NCBI RefSeq assembly: GCF_001545925.1
Contig: NZ_LMVQ01000079.1
Location: 1-43,289, forward strand
Reading direction: 5' to 3'
DNA length: 43,289 nt
DNA from: Mycobacterium sp. NAZ190054
GTDB lineage: Bacteria; Actinomycetota; Actinomycetes; Mycobacteriales; Mycobacteriaceae
The notes beneath the pieces are model-generated. The model saw only the letters and a program-made list of their open reading frames with translations, did no database searches and was not told the DNA's origin. Both the position numbers and the translations under genes were made by a program. Numbering within the stretch: the stretch's first letter is position 1; the number at the start of each line of letters is the position of its first letter. Positions 31,066 to 40,237 of this stretch are shown here, one piece after another.

Positions 31066-31146
31066 AACTACCATTGCAGGCGACTGAATGAAACAAATCA
31101 CCCGGAAAGCTTGACAGTGAGGCAGCTCACCACGCAAGCTCTCCAA

Positions 31147-31160
31147 ACATCCAATGTCTA
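31147..31160. promoter_or_regulatory. operator-like site, right copy (ACATCCAATGTCTA)
   Basis: Exact reverse complement of 30964-30977, with the same ACAT-N3-ATGT dyad. It lies 67 bases upstream of the fuconate dehydratase start and 31 bases downstream of the TTGACA string. The two sites are 169 bases apart, so one regulator could control both operons and perhaps loop the DNA. Confidence 0.65.
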
Positions 31161-31226
31161 CCTGGTGGCCCAGACACAACCAGCTCACACGGCCGACGCC
31201 CAGACAGGCTCTGAAGGAGAGAGAAC

Positions 31227-32531
31227 TTGCCCCGGATAACAGCGCTGGAGGCCTTGGACCTCCGCTTTCCCACGTCGATGTCGCTGGATGGGTCTGATGC
31301 GATGAATCCGGACCCCGACTACTCGGCCGCTTACGCGATCGTCCGCACCGACGCCGGCGACGGTCTCGAAGGTCACGGCTTCACGTTCACCATCGGTCGC
31401 GGCAACCAGCTGTGTGTCTCGGCGATCGAGGCCTACGCCCCCTACGTCATCGGTCGAGACCTCGACGAGCTGCTGTCCGACATGGGCGCGTTCTGGCGCA
31501 GCCTGGCCGGCGAAAGTCAGCTGCGGTGGCTCGGCCCTGAGAAGGGTGTCGTGCACCTGGCGCTGGCCGCAGTGGTCAATGCCGTGTGGGACCTCTACGC
31601 GAAAAGGGAAGGCAAGCCGCTGTGGAAGTTGCTGGCCGACATGACCCCCGAACAGATCGTCTCGCTCGTCGACTTCCGGCACATCGGTGACGAGTTGAGC
31701 CCCGAGGCCGCACTGGAGATGCTGCGCCGCCTCGAACCCACGAAACAGCAACGCGTCGAGGCGATCACAGCCCACGGGCTACCTGCGTACACTACCTCCG
31801 CCGGGTGGCTGGGCTACGACGACGACAAGATGCGCCGATTGGCCCGCGAGGCTATCGACGCCGGCTTCACCCACATGAAGATCAAGGTGGGCCGCGACCT
31901 CGATGACGACGTTCGCCGCACCGCACTTCTACGCGACGAGATCGGCCCCGACCGCTACCTCATGGTCGATGCCAACCAGGTATGGAACGTCGACGAGGCA
32001 GTCAAATGGATTCACGCGCTGGCCCCCTACAACCCCTGGTGGATCGAAGAACCCACCAGCCCCGATGACATCCTCGGTCACGCAGAAATCGCCCGGCAGG
32101 TCGCACCCATCCGGGTCGCGACCGGCGAACACATCCACAACCGGGTGATGTTCAAACAGTTCCTCCAGGCCAAGGCAATGGGCGTGTGCCAGATCGACGC
32201 CTGCCGCGTCGGCGGGGTCAACGAGAACATTGCGATCATGCTGCTGGCCGCCCAGCACAACATCCCGGTCTGCCCACACGCCGGCGGAGTCGGCCTCTGC
32301 GAATACGTCCAGCACCTGTCGATCTTCAATTACATCGCTGTGACCGGGAACCTCGACGACGTGGTGGTGGAGTTCGTCGACCACCTGCACGAGCATTTCG
32401 TCGACCCGTGCATCGTGGAAAATGGCCATTACGTCGTGCCTACCATGCCCGGCTATTCAGCGGAGATCCTGGCTGAAAGCCGCGAGAAACACCGCTATCC
32501 CGAAGGCCAGATCTGGGTGAGCCGATCGTGA
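31227..32531 (+). CDS. fucD: L-fuconate dehydratase (enolase superfamily)
   Basis: This 434-residue enolase-superfamily enzyme has blocks ITALEALDLRFPTSMSLDGS and AMNPDPDYSAAYAIVRTD, GLEGHGFTFTIGRGN, KxK at Lys218/Lys220 (MKIKVGRD), MVDANQVW, WIEEPTSPDD, ATGEHIHNR and His351 in VCPHAGGVG. Lys220 and His351 coincide with the catalytic numbers I recall for the Xanthomonas L-fuconate dehydratase, so the assignment is strong. It dehydrates L-fuconate, and usually D-arabinonate, to the 2-keto-3-deoxy acid. The start is TTG 31227, with AAGGAGA six bases upstream; no ATG/GTG alternative is near. Its TGA overlaps the GTG of the ATPase gene (GTGA). Confidence 0.92.
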   Translation: MPRITALEALDLRFPTSMSLDGSDAMNPDPDYSAAYAIVRTDAGDGLEGHGFTFTIGRGNQLCVSAIEAYAPYVIGRDLDELLSDMGAFWRSLAGESQLRWLGPEKGVVHLALAAVVNAVWDLYAKREGKPLWKLLADMTPEQIVSLVDFRHIGDELSPEAALEMLRRLEPTKQQRVEAITAHGLPAYTTSAGWLGYDDDKMRRLAREAIDAGFTHMKIKVGRDLDDDVRRTALLRDEIGPDRYLMVDANQVWNVDEAVKWIHALAPYNPWWIEEPTSPDDILGHAEIARQVAPIRVATGEHIHNRVMFKQFLQAKAMGVCQIDACRVGGVNENIAIMLLAAQHNIPVCPHAGGVGLCEYVQHLSIFNYIAVTGNLDDVVVEFVDHLHEHFVDPCIVENGHYVVPTMPGYSAEILAESREKHRYPEGQIWVSRS

Positions 32532-34069
32532 GCGCGTTCCTGCAAATGCGGGGAATCTCGGTGGCATTCCCCGGAACGCAGGCACTTTCCGACGTCGACC
32601 TCACCGTCGATAAAGGGGAGATCCGGGCACTGCTCGGAGAGAACGGCGCCGGAAAGTCCACCTTGATGAAAGTGCTCGCCGGGGTAGAGCCTCCGGATAC
32701 CGGCAGCGTCACGCTCGACGGTGACGTCATCGACCCCCGTACTCCGAAAGAGGCACACGCCGCTGGAGTGGCGATGGTGTTCCAGGAAATGAGCCTGGCC
32801 GACAACCTCAATGTCGCCGAGAACATCTCGCTTGGGAATCTGCCGAATCGCTTCGGCAAGGTGAGGTGGCGCTCAGTCCGTAAGACGGCCGCCGCCGCGC
32901 TGGCACAACTGCACGTCGACATCCCCCTGGGGGTCAGGGCCGGCGAACTCACCATCGCCCAGCAGCAGATGGTCGAGATCGCCAAAGCGGTCACCGGTGA
33001 TCTGAAGGTGCTGATCCTCGACGAACCGACCAGCGCATTGACCGAGACCGAGACCGAGGAACTGTTCGCGTTGATGCGTCGGCTCTCCGATCGCGGTGTG
33101 TCCGTCCTCTATATCTCCCACAACCTCGAAGAGATCACCGCAGTCTGCGATTCGGTAACCGTGATGCGTGACGGCACCGCAGTCGCCACCCATAAGGTCG
33201 CCGACACCACCGTCGACATGCTCATCACCGAGATGGTGGGTCGCGAACTGACCGACATGATGCCCAAGCAGAGCTCCGAGGTTGGAGACGTACTGCTCGA
33301 TGTGCGTGACCTGGTGGTCGAGGGCAAGAGCGAACCCGTGAGCTTCACGGTGCGAGCCGGCGAAGTGGTGGGATTCGCCGGGCTTCTCGGTGCCGGGCGG
33401 TCCTCATTGATGCGCTGCCTGGTTGGCGACCTTCCCCGCACGTCCGGGCAGGTGCTGGTCAACGGGAAACCATTGCAGCCACGCCAACCCAAGGACGCCG
33501 TGCGCCGTGGTTTGGGCTATCTCTCCGATGACCGCCGCGCGAGCGGGATCGTCGGCAAGCTCGGCATCCGAGAAAACATCGGGCTCGGCTGCCTGTCGCT
33601 CAACAGCCAGTTCGGTGTCATGAAGTCCATCCAGGAACGCCGTCTGGCCGAGGACGCCGTGGCGCAGCTGCGCATCCGCTGCAGCAGCATCGAGAAGAGC
33701 GTCGCCGAACTCTCCGGCGGCAACCAGCAGAAGGTAGTTCTGGGCCGATGGATGGCCGCCGGTGTGGATGTTCTCATCCTCGACGAACCCACCCGCGGTA
33801 TCGACGTCGGCGCCAAAACCGAGGTCTACCAACTCATCAACACCCTGACCGCCGCAGGCAAGGCGGTGATCCTGGTGTCGTCCTACCTTCCCGAGGTACT
33901 CGGCATGAGCGACCGTGTAATCGTCATGCGCGGTGGCCAGATCACCGGGGAACACCCGCGCGACGGCATCACCTCCGAAGCCGTGATGTACGACGCCACC
34001 GGGCAGAAACGCTCCGAGCAACTGCCCCCACTGACCACCGCCGACCTCGTAATGAAGGAGCATCAGTGA
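32528..34069 (+). CDS. sugar ABC transporter ATP-binding protein (RbsA/XylG/MglA type)
   Basis: This 513-residue tandem ATPase of the CUT2 sugar importer family has a first Walker A, GENGAGKST, at residues 37-45 with LTIAQQQMVEIAKAV and LILDEPTSAL. The second half has the normal degenerate P-loop GLLGAGRSS, signature LSGGNQQKVVLGRW and LILDEPTRGID. It would power import of the sugar with the permease and lipoprotein that follow. GTG 32528 overlaps the dehydratase stop, and its own TGA overlaps the permease GTG (GTGA). Confidence 0.93.
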   Translation: MSAFLQMRGISVAFPGTQALSDVDLTVDKGEIRALLGENGAGKSTLMKVLAGVEPPDTGSVTLDGDVIDPRTPKEAHAAGVAMVFQEMSLADNLNVAENISLGNLPNRFGKVRWRSVRKTAAAALAQLHVDIPLGVRAGELTIAQQQMVEIAKAVTGDLKVLILDEPTSALTETETEELFALMRRLSDRGVSVLYISHNLEEITAVCDSVTVMRDGTAVATHKVADTTVDMLITEMVGRELTDMMPKQSSEVGDVLLDVRDLVVEGKSEPVSFTVRAGEVVGFAGLLGAGRSSLMRCLVGDLPRTSGQVLVNGKPLQPRQPKDAVRRGLGYLSDDRRASGIVGKLGIRENIGLGCLSLNSQFGVMKSIQERRLAEDAVAQLRIRCSSIEKSVAELSGGNQQKVVLGRWMAAGVDVLILDEPTRGIDVGAKTEVYQLINTLTAAGKAVILVSSYLPEVLGMSDRVIVMRGGQITGEHPRDGITSEAVMYDATGQKRSEQLPPLTTADLVMKEHQ

Positions 34070-35088
34070 GTACCATAGAGGCGCAGCGCGAAGCTGATAC
34101 CGGCGTCGACAAATCCGGGTCACCCCTTCGTAGAGTCCTTGGGCCGCTGGCCAACCAGCTCGCGCCGTTCACCATCGTGATCGTCATGTGTATCGGTCTG
34201 TTCATCCTGACTCCACACTTCCTGACCACCTCCAACATCAAGGGCAACCTGGTCCAGATGTCGAGCCTGGCCATTCTCGCCGTCGGCGCCACTATGGTGA
34301 TCGTGGCCGCGGGTATAGACCTGTCGGTCAGCTCGATCGTCGCGCTGTCCGGGGTGGTCTCGGCCAAGGCGATCGTCGCATTCGGTGTCGGCATACCCCT
34401 GGGGCTGCTCATCGGTATCGCCGTTGGCGGTGTAGTCGGTCTGATCAACGGTCTGCTGGTCAGCAAGCTCGGGCTACCCGCCTTCATCACCACCCTCGGC
34501 ACGCTCAGCGTCTGCGCCGGCGCAGCATTGTTGATCACCAACGGGCAAGCAGTGTATGGACTTCCGGCCGGATTCGGGTGGCTGGGCACCGGTGAGGTAC
34601 TGGGTATCCCGGTGCCCGTCATCGTCATGGTCTTCGTCGCGATAGCCGGCCACACGGTGCTCGCCCACACCACCCTTGGGCGTGCCGCCTACGCCATCGG
34701 CGGTAACGCCCGGACCGCACGGCTATCCGGCATCAACGTCGGCATGGTGCTCATCACGCTGTTCGTCATCTCCGGCCTGTTGGCCGGTCTGGCAGGCGTC
34801 CTCGAAGCGTCTCGCGTGGTCAGCGGTCAGCCCGCCGCGGGTGCGAACTACAACCTGCTGGCCATCGCGGCGGCCGTCATCGGCGGCGCCAGCCTGTTCG
34901 GCGGTGAGGGCAAGATTCTCGGTGCCATCATCGGTGCGACCATCCTGCAATTGATCAGCAACGGTTCCAATCTCCTTGATATATCGACCTTTTGGCAAAG
35001 CGTCATCGTCGGCGTAGTCGTCATCCTAGCTGTGCTCTACGACCAGCTCCGCCAGAGCCGCGCCCGCAAAGTCGGTGCCCATCACTAG
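34066..35088 (+). CDS. sugar ABC transporter permease (RbsC/XylH type)
   Basis: This 340-residue CUT2 permease has about ten hydrophobic spans. Landmarks are LAILAVGATMVIVAAGIDLS, GLINGLLVSKLGLPAFITTL, the cytoplasmic loop AIGGNARTARLSGINV, and GGASLFGGEGKILGAIIGA. These are highly typical of ribose/xylose-type permeases. The frame is open from 33748, but GTG 34066 has an AAGGAG ribosome binding site and overlaps the upstream stop. An 82-base gap separates it from the binding-protein gene. Confidence 0.92.
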   Translation: MSTIEAQREADTGVDKSGSPLRRVLGPLANQLAPFTIVIVMCIGLFILTPHFLTTSNIKGNLVQMSSLAILAVGATMVIVAAGIDLSVSSIVALSGVVSAKAIVAFGVGIPLGLLIGIAVGGVVGLINGLLVSKLGLPAFITTLGTLSVCAGAALLITNGQAVYGLPAGFGWLGTGEVLGIPVPVIVMVFVAIAGHTVLAHTTLGRAAYAIGGNARTARLSGINVGMVLITLFVISGLLAGLAGVLEASRVVSGQPAAGANYNLLAIAAAVIGGASLFGGEGKILGAIIGATILQLISNGSNLLDISTFWQSVIVGVVVILAVLYDQLRQSRARKVGAHH

Positions 35089-35170
35089 CTGTATCTCCAA
35101 CTTTTGTAGTCCCACTCGCCAGACCCGCTCAACTTCCTCTCCTGCAACGACGCAACAGAAAGAGACCGAC

Positions 35171-36157
35171 ATGAAAATTCGCTTCAGCGCCCTGACCCGC
35201 AGGCATATCATCGCCTCCGTGGCGGCCGTGGTGATGGCCGCCGGCATGACCGCATGTAACCGCGGCGAAGGTGGGGAGTCGGTGCAACGGCAGTTCGCCG
35301 TGGTGCCAGGCTCCACCGGCTACTTCTACTGGGGTACACTGCACGCCGGCGCGCAGAAGGCCGCCGACGAACTTGGCGCTGAGCTGATCTGGCGCGGCAC
35401 GGCCACCCAAAGTGACATCACCGGCCAGATGAACATCTTGCAGGACTTCGTGAACCGTAAGGTTTCGGGTATCGCATTCGCCGCCAACGACACTCAAGCG
35501 CTGCAGACCATCGTCGAACAGGCCGAGGCCAACGACATCCCTATTGTCAGCGCCGATGCCGGTATCGATCCGCAGTCCATACCTCTGATCGCCACCGACA
35601 ACGAAGCCGCCGCGGGACTGGCAGCCGACTACATCGGCGAGCAACTCAACGGCCAGGGCAAGGTTGCGCTGCTGCCCTTCCTTGCCACCTCCGCCACGTC
35701 GCAGGCCAGGCTGAAAGGCTTCGAGGACCAGATCGCCGCAAAGTACCCAGGAATCCAGATCGTGGCCACCCAGTACACCGACGGCGACGTCAACAAGGCC
35801 CTCGGCATCATGAACGACATCCTCACCGCCAATCCTGACCTCGACGCCGTATTCGGCCTCAACGAGCCGGGTGTGGTGGGTGCCGTCCAGGCCATCGAAG
35901 CGCGTAACGCCGATGTGGTGGTCGTCGGTTTCGACAACGCCCCCGACGAGGTGTCCGCGCTCCAGGCCGGAACCGTCTCGGCGCTCGTCGTCCAAGATCC
36001 GTTCAAGATCGGTTACGAGAGCGTGATGGCGCTGAACAAGATGGCTGACGGTGAGGCCGTTGACGAGATGATCGACACGGGCGCGACACTGGTGACCCAG
36101 GAGAACCTCAACGACCCGGAGATTCAGCAGCTGGTCAACCCTCCGGTCGTCAACTAG
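35171..36157 (+). CDS. sugar ABC transporter substrate-binding lipoprotein (periplasmic-binding type 4)
   Basis: This 328-residue binding protein has a signal with RR at residues 10-11, a hydrophobic core (IIASVAAVVMAAG) and lipobox MTAC, lipidated Cys29. The mature domain has the CUT2 pattern: VVPGSTGYFYWGTLHAG, GIAFAANDTQALQTIVEQA, DIPIVSADAGID, IATDNEAAAGLAADYIGEQ and DLDAVFGLNEPGVVG. The ligand is expected to be a pentose or 6-deoxyhexose, from context. ATG 35171 is chosen because it gives the signal peptide. Confidence 0.9.
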   Translation: MKIRFSALTRRHIIASVAAVVMAAGMTACNRGEGGESVQRQFAVVPGSTGYFYWGTLHAGAQKAADELGAELIWRGTATQSDITGQMNILQDFVNRKVSGIAFAANDTQALQTIVEQAEANDIPIVSADAGIDPQSIPLIATDNEAAAGLAADYIGEQLNGQGKVALLPFLATSATSQARLKGFEDQIAAKYPGIQIVATQYTDGDVNKALGIMNDILTANPDLDAVFGLNEPGVVGAVQAIEARNADVVVVGFDNAPDEVSALQAGTVSALVVQDPFKIGYESVMALNKMADGEAVDEMIDTGATLVTQENLNDPEIQQLVNPPVVN

Positions 36158-36179
36158 TCACATGGCGGGGAGTGCACCA

Positions 36180-36866
36180 ATGGGCCTGACCGACACCGCG
36201 ATCGAGCGGCTACGCGCGCTGATTGTCAACGGCGAACTACCGCCCGGAGCCCGGCTACCACCCGAGCAGCAACTGGCGGCGCAGCTGGGCATCTCCCGAG
36301 GCTCAACGCGCGAAGCTGTCAAAGCACTCACCCACGCCCGCATGCTGTCGGTCAAACGCGGAGACGGCACCTACGTCACCAGCCTCGAACCTGACGAGCT
36401 GCTGCACGGCATCACCTTGGCGGCCGAACTGGCCCGCAACGAGACCGTGCTCGACGTGGTGGAGGTGCGGCGGCTGCTCGAACCGGGCGCGACCCGGCTG
36501 GCAGCTGACCGCATCACAGACGAAGAACTCGACGACATCGCTGACCTCTTGAAGGTGATGGACGACACCCATGATCCGCAGACGTTCATCAAGCTCGACG
36601 TCGAGTTCCACAACCGAATCGTCGAAGGCGCCGGCAACGCCTGGCTCACCGCCATCCTGCGAGGTCTGGCAGAACCCACCATCCGCGCCAGGCGGGAACG
36701 CCTGACGGTTTACAAAGAGGTCGAAGACCTCACCCGAGCGCAGCACCGCGACATCTACATCGCGCTCCGGGAACATGACGGGCCCCTCGCAGAGGCAGCA
36801 GCCTTGGCCCACATTTGCAGCGTGCAACGGGGATTGCGCGCGATATTCACCGACAAGAACACCTAG
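36180..36866 (+). CDS. GntR family transcriptional regulator (FCD subfamily), sugar island
   Basis: This 228-residue regulator has an N-terminal winged helix (AIERLRALIVNGELPPGARL, LGISRGSTREAVKALTHARM, VKRGDGTYV). Its FCD domain holds the metal/ligand residues in FIKLDVEFHNRIVEGAGN and RAQHRDIYIALREHD. It is the only regulator in the island and probably senses a pathway sugar acid. The ATG at 36180 has a GGGGAG run seven bases upstream; ATG 36162 is an alternative adding six residues. Probable targets are the ACAT-N3-ATGT sites at 30964 and 31147. Confidence 0.86.
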   Translation: MGLTDTAIERLRALIVNGELPPGARLPPEQQLAAQLGISRGSTREAVKALTHARMLSVKRGDGTYVTSLEPDELLHGITLAAELARNETVLDVVEVRRLLEPGATRLAADRITDEELDDIADLLKVMDDTHDPQTFIKLDVEFHNRIVEGAGNAWLTAILRGLAEPTIRARRERLTVYKEVEDLTRAQHRDIYIALREHDGPLAEAAALAHICSVQRGLRAIFTDKNT

Positions 36867-36902
36867 CGACACGACACCTCCACACCGAAAGGACCGACAA
36901 CA

Positions 36903-37718
36903 GTGGATTCCAAACAAGCGCTCATCGAACTCGGAGTCGATCCCACGCTCGACGACGACCTCCGGGAACAGCTGGACACGAACGGGTTCTTCGTCGTCCC
37001 CAACGCTCTCACCCCGGAGCAGTGCGCGGCCATGTGCGAAGAGTTCGACCGCATCACCGCAGAAGAAGCCGGCTCGGGCGTGGTGATGGACCCCGAGCCC
37101 GGCGCCACCCGGCTGTCCAACCTCTTCAACAAGTCTGAGGTCTTCGACCCTGTGCTGGTACTACAGCCCGTGCTCGCCGCGGCGCTGTACCTGTTCGACG
37201 ACTTCAAGCTGCACGGCGCGAACATTCGCGACCCGCACTCCGGCGGCGGCAACCAACCGCTGCACAGCGACGTCCCGAAGGCCGACGTCGAGGACTGGCG
37301 CCTGGTCAATGCACTGATCTGCCTCGACGAACTGCGGCTCGACAACGGACCCACCCGCATCGTGCCCGGCTCGCACAAATGGCCGCACAACAACACGCCG
37401 AAGCTGAACCTCGACGAGGCCGCCGGGGAGAAGCAGCGCGGCGACTACGGCGATCAGACCAAGTTCCCCGAGGATCCGCTGGCGCCGTACCCGGGAGAGA
37501 TCCACCTGACCTGTCCGGCCGGTGGAATGGCTGTCACCAACGCCAGCCTGTGGCATGGCGGCACGGACAACATCTCCGGAGACCGTCGTCGCATGCTGCA
37601 TCTCACCTACACCCGCCGCGACCTGATCCAGCAGTTCGTCCAGCAGGACTACCTGACTCCCGCTCTCTACGAACGGCTTTCGCCCGCCCAGCGCTACCTG
37701 TTCGACGTCCACGCTTAG
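36903..37718 (+). CDS. phytanoyl-CoA dioxygenase (PhyH) family Fe(II)/2-oxoglutarate oxygenase
   Basis: This 271-residue PhyH-fold oxygenase has the Fe ligands His121 and Asp123 (LHSDVPK) and His218 (SLWHGGTDN), plus the 2-oxoglutarate-binding Arg in GDRRRM. GPTRIVPGSHKWPHNN is a classic family segment. PhyH enzymes hydroxylate or oxidatively demethylate small molecules. A dioxygenase is not part of the usual fucose or arabinose routes. Oxidative removal of a methyl or other substituent from a modified sugar, and use of the 2-ketoglutarate made by the pathway, are guesses. GTG 36903 has AAAGGA upstream. Confidence 0.85.
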   Translation: MDSKQALIELGVDPTLDDDLREQLDTNGFFVVPNALTPEQCAAMCEEFDRITAEEAGSGVVMDPEPGATRLSNLFNKSEVFDPVLVLQPVLAAALYLFDDFKLHGANIRDPHSGGGNQPLHSDVPKADVEDWRLVNALICLDELRLDNGPTRIVPGSHKWPHNNTPKLNLDEAAGEKQRGDYGDQTKFPEDPLAPYPGEIHLTCPAGGMAVTNASLWHGGTDNISGDRRRMLHLTYTRRDLIQQFVQQDYLTPALYERLSPAQRYLFDVHA

Positions 37719-37727
37719 GAGAAGTCC

Positions 37728-38735
37728 GTGCCCTACCGCCCCGCGCTCGAACCGCTGTCCGGCACCGGTGCCGCAGACCGTATTCCCCTCGGTCTCGGCA
37801 CCGCACCGCTGGGCAACCTCTTCTCCACCGTCAGCGATCAACAGGCCACCGAAACCATCAACACGGCCTGGGATCTCGGAATCCGGACGTTCGACACCGC
37901 CCCCCTCTACGGCTACGGCGAGTCCGAGCGACGGCTCGGTGAGGCGCTGGCTCAATATCCCCGCGACGAGTTCGTGGTATCGACGAAGGTGGGTCGCCTC
38001 ATCAGGCACGGTGCCCCGCCGTCGCCGGAACAACTGTTCGGCGGTGAGCACTTCTACAAGGTGGACGGCGACGTCAACCCGGTGTTCGACTATAGCCACG
38101 ACGGAGTGCTGCGTTCGCTGGAGGAAAGCCTGCAGCGACTTGGAATGGACCGCATCGACCTGCTCTATATCCATGATCCCGATGACCACTTCGACGCTGC
38201 GCTACACGGCGCCTTTCCAGCTCTGCGTCGGCTGCGTGACGAGGGGGTGGTACGGGCAATCGGTGTCGGAATGAACCAGACTGCAATGCTGTCGGCGTTC
38301 GCCAGGGAAGCAGATTTCGACTATTTCCTGGTCGCCGGCCGGTACACGCTGCTGGACCAACAGGCCGCCGACGAACTGTTCCCGCTCTGTGACGAGCACG
38401 GCATCGGGGTGATCGGCGGCGGAGTGTTCAACTCCGGTGTGCTGGCCGCACCCACCGACAACGCCACCTATAACTACGTTCCGGCGACGCCCGAGGTGCT
38501 GACCCGTGCGCGCAGGATTCAGGAGATCTGCCGAGGCCACGGAGTCGAGTTGGCCTCTGCCGCGATGCAGTTTCCCCACCTCCACCCGTCGACGGCTGGC
38601 GTGCTCGTAGGCGCGCGCAGTGCCGACGAGATCCGCACCAACATCCGCCTGTATCGCCACCCGATACCCGCTGCGCTGTGGGACGCACTGACCGACGAAG
38701 GCTTGATCCGCCGACAGAAAGAAGTCCGATCGTGA
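37728..38735 (+). CDS. aldo/keto reductase, probable aldose (L-fucose/D-arabinose) 1-dehydrogenase
   Basis: This 335-residue AKR has GLGTAPLGNLFSTVSDQQAT, FDTAPLYGYGESERRLGEAL (catalytic Asp and Tyr), VVSTKVGRLIR (Lys) and DLLYIHDPDDHFD (His). These blocks match the D-threo-aldose 1-dehydrogenase/L-fucose dehydrogenase group. It would oxidise the cyclic sugar to the lactone, the step before the lactonase at 29182-30039. GTG 37728 follows an AGGAGA site nine bases after the PhyH gene, and its stop overlaps the next gene (GTGA). Confidence 0.87.
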   Translation: MPYRPALEPLSGTGAADRIPLGLGTAPLGNLFSTVSDQQATETINTAWDLGIRTFDTAPLYGYGESERRLGEALAQYPRDEFVVSTKVGRLIRHGAPPSPEQLFGGEHFYKVDGDVNPVFDYSHDGVLRSLEESLQRLGMDRIDLLYIHDPDDHFDAALHGAFPALRRLRDEGVVRAIGVGMNQTAMLSAFAREADFDYFLVAGRYTLLDQQAADELFPLCDEHGIGVIGGGVFNSGVLAAPTDNATYNYVPATPEVLTRARRIQEICRGHGVELASAAMQFPHLHPSTAGVLVGARSADEIRTNIRLYRHPIPAALWDALTDEGLIRRQKEVRS

Positions 38736-40231
38736 CCGCCGTGCAGACCGTCAACCCGGCCACGGATGAAACCGCTACCACCGAGGCTGCCGAAGCCACC
38801 ACGGAGCAGGTCGCAGCCGCCTGTGCCGCCGCTGCCCAGGCAGCATCGGAGTTCACCGAGGGCGGGAGGGCACTGCGCACAGCGTTGTTGAGAGCCGTCG
38901 CCGTCGCACTGGAGGACCGCCGGGCCGAGATCATCGACATCGGAATCCGCGAAACGGCGCTGACCGAGCAACGCCTGGCCGGTGAGTTGAACCGAACCGT
39001 CTATCAGGCGCGGTTCTTCGCCGACCTTGTTGCCGAAGGCTCATATCTGGAAGCCACCATCGACCACGCCGGCGACTCACCGATGGGGCCCGCCCCGGAC
39101 CTGCGGCGCATGCTGGTGCCTATCGGTCCGGTGGCCGTATTCGGTGCCGGTAACTTCCCACTGGCATTCTCGGTGCCCGGCGGAGATACCGTGTCCGCGC
39201 TTGCTGCCGGCTGCCCGGTGGTCATCAAAGCGCACGAATCACATCCGCTGCTGTCATTGGCCACCCATGCGGCGCTTCAAGAGGCTGTCGCGGCAGTGGG
39301 GGCACCCGAGGCGGTGACCGCACTGGTGTTCGGACGGAAGGCGGGCGTGGATCTGGTGTCCGATCCAGCGATCACAGCCGTCACGTTCACCGGCTCATTA
39401 GGTGGTGGGCGCGCCCTGATGGACGCTATTTCCGCGCGGCCGCAACCCATTCCGTTCTACGGTGAGCTCGCCAGCCTCAACCCGGTGGTCATCACCGCCG
39501 CGGCGGCCGCTGCCCGTGGCGGTGAGCTGGCGCAGCAACTGATCGCCTCGGTCACCGGATCTGGTGGGCAGTTGTGCACCAAGCCCGGGCTGGTGCTGAT
39601 CCCCGCTGACGCTGCCGGTGACCGTCTCGTGGCCGATGCGGTGCGGACTCTGGCCGGAACCGGCGCACAAATTCTGTTGAATCGCAATATCTATCAGTCC
39701 TACGGTGAAACCAAGCCCGGCCAGGGCATGCGGGTGATCGGTGAGGGCGGCATGCCGAGCAATGTCGGATACTCGGTGTCTCCGCGACTGTTGGAGGTCG
39801 CCGCCGACGACCTCGTGGTTGCGGAGGTCGAGGAATGCTTTGGGCCGACGACCATCGTGGTGCGCTACCAGGCCGGCGAGGAACTCGACGTACTCGGGGC
39901 GCTGCCTGGCTCGCTGACGGGCACCATCCACGCCGAGCCTGATGAGCGAGAGGTGGTCTCGGCGCTCACCCAGACGCTGGCACCGAAGGTTGGTCGGCTC
40001 CTGTACGCCGGTTTCCCCACCGGTGTACACGTCGGTTGGGCACAGAATCACGGAGGACCATGGCCATCGACCAACACCCAACACACCTCGGTCGGCGCCA
40101 CCGCCATCCGTCGATTCCTGCGCCCTGTGACCTGGCAATCGGCGCCGGAATGGCTACTACCCGACGAGCTACGCGATGACTTCGACGGTATCCCGCGTCG
40201 TGTCGACGGTGTCGTCCAAGCGGCCAGGTAG
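38732..40231 (+). CDS. 2-ketoglutarate semialdehyde dehydrogenase-type aldehyde dehydrogenase
   Basis: This 499-residue ALDH-superfamily enzyme has catalytic Cys282 in GGQLCTKPG and general base Glu245 in IPFYGELASLNPVVI. The N-terminal block (TVNPATDE), VAVFGAGNFPLAFSVPGGD and the absence of the usual ALDH Rossmann consensus point to the KGSADH subgroup, which makes 2-ketoglutarate from its semialdehyde with NADP+. It would complete the branch that begins with the KdaD-like enzyme. GTG 38732 overlaps the AKR stop. A role with lactaldehyde or glycolaldehyde cannot be excluded. Confidence 0.85.
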   Translation: MTAVQTVNPATDETATTEAAEATTEQVAAACAAAAQAASEFTEGGRALRTALLRAVAVALEDRRAEIIDIGIRETALTEQRLAGELNRTVYQARFFADLVAEGSYLEATIDHAGDSPMGPAPDLRRMLVPIGPVAVFGAGNFPLAFSVPGGDTVSALAAGCPVVIKAHESHPLLSLATHAALQEAVAAVGAPEAVTALVFGRKAGVDLVSDPAITAVTFTGSLGGGRALMDAISARPQPIPFYGELASLNPVVITAAAAAARGGELAQQLIASVTGSGGQLCTKPGLVLIPADAAGDRLVADAVRTLAGTGAQILLNRNIYQSYGETKPGQGMRVIGEGGMPSNVGYSVSPRLLEVAADDLVVAEVEECFGPTTIVVRYQAGEELDVLGALPGSLTGTIHAEPDEREVVSALTQTLAPKVGRLLYAGFPTGVHVGWAQNHGGPWPSTNTQHTSVGATAIRRFLRPVTWQSAPEWLLPDELRDDFDGIPRRVDGVVQAAR

Positions 40232-40237
40232 GACCGC

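Larger units (their letters stand above)
30945..31226. promoter_or_regulatory. divergent promoter region of the sugar island
   Basis: This 282-base gap lies between the KdaD-like gene (minus) and the fuconate dehydratase gene (plus). It holds two inverted copies of a 14-base site near its ends, a central 13-base palindrome, and an AAGGAGA ribosome binding site at 31214-31220. A TTGACA string at 31111-31116 could be a plus-strand -35 box, but no good -10 box follows at the right spacing. No frame in the gap looks coding. Confidence 0.6.

Noticed and set aside
31111..31139. TTGACA string as a sigma-70 promoter for the fuconate dehydratase gene
   Set aside because: No acceptable -10 hexamer at 16-19 bases spacing, so I note the string but do not call a promoter.
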